DNA of 64,000 nucleotides, taken from Rhodocyclaceae bacterium (GTDB taxonomy: Bacteria > Pseudomonadota > Gammaproteobacteria > Burkholderiales > Rhodocyclaceae). The stretch lies in assembly GCA_016721505.1 (NCBI GenBank), contig JADKHX010000012.1, forward strand, positions 62,001 through 126,000. Reading direction: 5' to 3'. The translations under genes were made by a program, and so were the position numbers. The stretch's first letter is position 1. Each line of letters opens with the position of its first letter. Positions 61,139 through 64,000 of this stretch are shown piece by piece. The notes under the pieces are model-generated. The model had not been told where the DNA came from, made no database searches, and was given only the letters and a program-made list of their open reading frames with translations.

Positions 61139-61168
61139 AACGGCGTACCACCAGCACCAACTGGCAAG
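61139..61168 (+). repeat. Dispersed CCAGCACCAACTG repeat, copy 13
   Basis: ACGGCGTACCA then exact core and GGCAAG, 94 bp upstream of the hydrolase gene. Confidence 0.73.
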
Positions 61169-61261
61169 ATTTGCGTGCTATCCCGCCTCAAATTGCAGCT
61201 TAAAATTGCGCTCATTGAATCATGATGTGACTAATCCACGAACGCAGCGGAGCAAAACCTA

Positions 61262-62077
61262 ATGACCACTCGACATACTCACACCGGCCGCCCGCATGGG
61301 GCGCATACCGCGATTGAATTTCGTGCATTTTTTGAGGCCATGTCGCTACCGTGGGCGCTGCCATGGCTGCTACGAGCCCCGCGTGGCGATGGCCATCCGG
61401 TGCTGTTACTGCCCGGCTTTATGGCCGGTGATGTCTCGATGATCGCGCTGGAAATTTTCCTGCGCAATCGTGGCTATGACGTTTCAACATGGGGATTTGG
61501 CCGCAACATTGGCTTCCAGCCCAAGCACGCCAAAGCACTGGAGCAGAAAATTCGCTACATGCATTACAAGACCGGCAAGAAAGTCAGTCTCGTTGGTTGG
61601 AGTCTCGGTGGCGTTTTTTCCTTGTATGGGGCGCATCAGGCACCGGAATGCGTGCGTAGTGTCATTACCCTCGGCAGCCCGGTCAGTACTGACGCTTCAG
61701 GCGAACGTAACGTTCCACGATTCTTGAAAGCGATGTACAGATTGGTCGCCCATCCGATGGGAACAATGGTGCATCAAAACCGGCCGGAAGGAAAGTTGCT
61801 GACGCGCGGTGCAACATTGACGACGCCCTTATCGTGTCTCTATGGCATCGGCGATGGCGTCGTTCCACCCCAGGAGGCAACCATCGATGGCAACCCTACG
61901 CTGCACGAAAATATTCGCGTGCCGGCCAGTCACCTTGGCATGGGCTTCAATCCGATGGTGATGTGGATTGTCGCCGACCGCCTTGCACAAGCCGAAGGGC
62001 AGTGGCGGCCATTCGAGCCGTCAGGCGTCTCGGCTTTCGTATACCGGACACTAACGCACGAGCTACTGCCAGTTTAG
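61262..62077 (+). CDS. Alpha/beta-fold hydrolase (lipase/esterase-like)
   Basis: 271 residues. Oxyanion region HPVLLLPGFMAGD near residue 47, nucleophile elbow GWSLGG near 118 with catalytic Ser, and a His near SHLGMGF (residue 220) as the likely catalytic base. The lid region is short. Such hydrolases often accompany wax-ester or triacylglycerol enzymes, and the neighbour is a WS/DGAT. Its last 44 codons overlap, on the opposite strand, the 3' end of that gene by 131 bp. Confidence 0.84.
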   Translation: MTTRHTHTGRPHGAHTAIEFRAFFEAMSLPWALPWLLRAPRGDGHPVLLLPGFMAGDVSMIALEIFLRNRGYDVSTWGFGRNIGFQPKHAKALEQKIRYMHYKTGKKVSLVGWSLGGVFSLYGAHQAPECVRSVITLGSPVSTDASGERNVPRFLKAMYRLVAHPMGTMVHQNRPEGKLLTRGATLTTPLSCLYGIGDGVVPPQEATIDGNPTLHENIRVPASHLGMGFNPMVMWIVADRLAQAEGQWRPFEPSGVSAFVYRTLTHELLPV

Positions 62078-63551
62078 GAGCTTGCGCCGGCTTCGCCTTC
62101 TTGGCGGGCCGGGGCGCCTTCGGGCGTTTCGCGGCTGGCATGGTCGCCAAGGCCAAATATTCCTGGAAACTATCGCGAATACATTGGCTGAACACTTCCG
62201 GGTCGGGCATTAAATAACGATCCGACGTTGGCGAGATCACAATGCGTCCGTCATAACTGGTAACCGCCATCACTAAACCCATGCCGTCGTGTATCGGCAT
62301 GATGGCCGAGAAATAAGTCATCCGCGCACCATTCAAATACACCGGCTTGGCCGACCCTGGCACATTGGTAATAGTGCAATTGGCCAAAGGCATGCGTACG
62401 CCACCTTCGGTAGCGGCGCGCGCCAACATCTTGCTGGCCAACGCCAGCGTCGCCGATGGTGCGTGCCGTGCAATGTCGGTCAATTCGCTTGCCTCAATCG
62501 CTTGCGCCATTACGTCAGATGACGAAGTTCGATGTTGAATTATTCTCAGCCGATCGACAGGGTCGTCAACGTCGGTCGCCAGGCTTACGCGCAGCCACGA
62601 CACATCGGGTCGAGCATTTGCGGCTTTGTCAGCAGCGCGCACATAAACCGGCGCGACGGCATTCAAACTGTTGGCCGGCAATTCATCGTGCAAGGCCAAA
62701 TAGCGACGCAAAGCACCGCCGCAAACGGCCAACACTGCATCGTTAATCGTCGCGTGCGGAACCAGATGGGTGACGGCCTTGAACTCGCTGACCATGAAGC
62801 GCCGCGTGTCGAACACGCGATACGGCGAGACCACGGAATTGAATCGCGTCGAAGTCATGAACTCTGGTTTGAGCACCATATCCTTGACGAAATTCAGTGC
62901 GACCGGCGCGAGGCGGCTTAAGGCGCGATTAAATGGCCGACCCATTTCAAACGGTGAATGTATGGACTTGGATATGCCGTGCATCAGCAAGGACAGAATG
63001 CCCGGCGGCGATTCGGGGAACCACGGCTTAGGCGGCTCGACCGCTGGCGGAATGGGCGACAAGTCGTGCAACAACATCGAGATTTCGCTGCCGTGTTCGA
63101 CATCAATCGCGGCATGATGAATTTTTATGATCAGCGCGAAACTACCGGCGGGCAAATCGATAAAACTATCCAGCCCTTCCATCACGTAAATCTCCCACAG
63201 CGGGCGATTCATATCAAGCGGACGGGCGTGGATTCGGGAAGCCTGAATGCAAAATTGCCGCCAATCGCCGGGCTTGGGCAGTGCGACATGACGGACGTGG
63301 TATTCCAAATCGAAATTCTCGTCTTCTATCCAATACGGGTAGTCGAGTTCGAGCGGTGCATGAAGTAATTTGCTGCGAAAAATTGGCGAACGATCCAGTC
63401 GACTTTCAATATGCGCCATGATGCTTTTGAAACGCACGATGCCACCTGGTGCGGTCGACTGATCATAAATTTGGATCAGTGTGACGTTGGAGTTGGCGTG
63501 GGTTGAATCGGAATACAAAAAGCTGGCATCGTGACCACTAAGCTGACGCAT
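61947..63551 (-). CDS. Wax ester synthase/diacylglycerol acyltransferase (WS/DGAT)
   Basis: 534 residues. The catalytic motif of the family is HHxxxDG; here it reads HHAAIDV at residues 145-151, with His-His and Asp kept and Gly replaced by Val. NDAVLAVCGGALRRYL and the PLANCTITNVPGSAKPVYLNGARM segment near residue 410 also match. It joins acyl-CoA to fatty alcohols or diacylglycerol to make storage lipid. A Lys/Arg/Ala-rich C-terminal tail after LALATMPAA runs into the antisense overlap with the hydrolase. ATG 63551 (MRQLSGHDASFLY) is the standard start. Confidence 0.88.
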   Translation of the reverse strand: MRQLSGHDASFLYSDSTHANSNVTLIQIYDQSTAPGGIVRFKSIMAHIESRLDRSPIFRSKLLHAPLELDYPYWIEDENFDLEYHVRHVALPKPGDWRQFCIQASRIHARPLDMNRPLWEIYVMEGLDSFIDLPAGSFALIIKIHHAAIDVEHGSEISMLLHDLSPIPPAVEPPKPWFPESPPGILSLLMHGISKSIHSPFEMGRPFNRALSRLAPVALNFVKDMVLKPEFMTSTRFNSVVSPYRVFDTRRFMVSEFKAVTHLVPHATINDAVLAVCGGALRRYLALHDELPANSLNAVAPVYVRAADKAANARPDVSWLRVSLATDVDDPVDRLRIIQHRTSSSDVMAQAIEASELTDIARHAPSATLALASKMLARAATEGGVRMPLANCTITNVPGSAKPVYLNGARMTYFSAIMPIHDGMGLVMAVTSYDGRIVISPTSDRYLMPDPEVFSQCIRDSFQEYLALATMPAAKRPKAPRPAKKAKPAQAPKLAVARALVSGIRKPRRLTARMAATALRLVQGGRRQSTSPSD

Positions 63552-63585
63552 GTGAACCTCTCTCAAATAATGTGCCGCTGTTGTT

Positions 63586-64000
63586 CTATTTAGCAAACTC
63601 CATCGCACTGTCCTCAACCGAACCAAACTTTAGCGACAGAATGTCCAGCGGATAGTTTTGATAGAGCTTCCATGGCCGCTTTGATCCCTGCTTTGGAAAT
63701 TTGTCCATGGCGCGCTGAAAATAGCCCGACGAAAAATCCACCCACGGTTCGGGTAACACGGTCGGGTCATTGAAGCGCGGCGTGCACTGCCGCGTGCCGG
63801 TCTTGTCCATATGTTTTATCAAACGACATACATAGTCGCAAATCAAATCGACTTTCAAGGTCCACGACGCATTGGTGTAGCCAAAGGCCGAGGCAAGATT
63901 CGGCACACCGCTATACATCATGCCTTTGTAACCGGTGGTTTTGGACATGTCTATCGTCACCCCATCGACCACAATCCGCATGCCGCCAAGCACCACCAAA
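63586..64000 (-). CDS. Flavin-containing monooxygenase, C-terminal part (cut by window edge)
   Basis: At least 138 residues are inside the window; the N-terminus lies beyond position 64000. KTTGYKGMMYSGVPNLASAFGYTNASWTLKVDL and the C-terminal DFSSGYFQRAMDKFPKQGSKRPWKLYQNY match the C-terminal region of bacterial flavin monooxygenases (Baeyer-Villiger type). Expected to oxidise a carbonyl or similar group with NADPH and FAD. It lies 34 bp upstream of WS/DGAT on the same strand, hinting at shared lipid or hydrocarbon metabolism. Confidence 0.82.
   Translation of the reverse strand, partial: LVVLGGMRIVVDGVTIDMSKTTGYKGMMYSGVPNLASAFGYTNASWTLKVDLICDYVCRLIKHMDKTGTRQCTPRFNDPTVLPEPWVDFSSGYFQRAMDKFPKQGSKRPWKLYQNYPLDILSLKFGSVEDSAMEFAK

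Larger units (their letters stand above)
60484..61261. other. Gene-poor region with structured repeats
   Basis: 778 bp without a convincing gene. It holds two copies of the dispersed repeat and a long imperfect palindrome. A 142-codon frame at 60775-61203 spans the palindrome and shows no family resemblance. Confidence 0.6.

Noticed and set aside
60775..61203. Possible protein of 142 codons
   Set aside because: Spans an inverted repeat and a dispersed repeat copy, with no recognisable domain.
1..64000. CRISPR arrays, tRNA, rRNA and transposase genes
   Set aside because: No regularly spaced repeats, tRNA cloverleaf motif, rRNA sequence or transposase frame was seen; the dispersed repeat is irregularly spaced by kilobases.

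Overview
The window is a chromosome-like segment of a betaproteobacterium, most likely Burkholderiales or a close relative. The evidence is protein similarity as I recognise it: a cbb3 oxidase operon with ccoG/ccoH, Cupriavidus-type CopK proteins, a hut cluster using formimidoylglutamase, and AzlCD, MAPEG and WS/DGAT families typical of that class. Genus cannot be fixed from the sequence alone. No rRNA, tRNA, phage, transposase or CRISPR array was seen.

Layout. 1-2.3 kb: a cut-off glutathione transferase, an OsmC-like protein and a short-chain dehydrogenase. 2.4-11.5 kb: a microaerobic respiration region with ccoI-ccoS, an opposing ompW, then ccoN-ccoO-ccoQ-ccoP-ccoG-ccoH plus a small membrane protein. 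Two FNR/Anr-type boxes lie between ompW and ccoN. ccoO carries a one-base frameshift. 11.6-17.7 kb: housekeeping genes (PEP-mutase/isocitrate-lyase family, GST, DgkA, heme A synthase, AzlCD, MAPEG, PCuAC copper chaperone). 17.8-20.8 kb: a CpxP/Spy-like periplasmic protein followed by a two-component system. 20.7-26.4 kb: the histidine-utilisation genes hutU-hutH-hutG-hutI on the minus strand. 26.5-29.3 kb: an EamA transporter, SelO and a small HMA-fold protein.

29.3-49.7 kb is a large copper-resistance island: CusCBA efflux, a Cys-rich exported protein, a CopA P-type ATPase with YHS and metal-binding N-terminal modules, a methyltransferase-like membrane protein, DUF2933, a Met-rich exported protein, a lipoprotein, two CopK paralogues, a cupredoxin-CusF fusion, a multicopper oxidase, a TolC-type lipoprotein, and the CopR/CopS regulators with an NTF2/SnoaL-like gene between them. 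Five copies of a 16-bp operator-like dyad (ATTACA-N4-YGTMA) sit 61-98 bp upstream of most transcription units (233 bp in one case) and always point the same way relative to the gene, so the island looks like one CopR regulon.

49.8-64 kb: GNAT, AlkA glycosylase, tail-specific protease, a PQQ-type sugar dehydrogenase lipoprotein, an EamA transporter with a 23-His tail, Kup with a KdpE/short-KdpD pair, then a lipid cluster (alpha/beta hydrolase, WS/DGAT, flavin monooxygenase).

The most unusual feature is a dispersed short repeat with core CCAGCACCAACTG, usually preceded by ACGGCGTGT. It occurs 13 times over 60 kb, mostly between genes. Three copies lie inside coding regions and are read in the same frame as VSPAPT.
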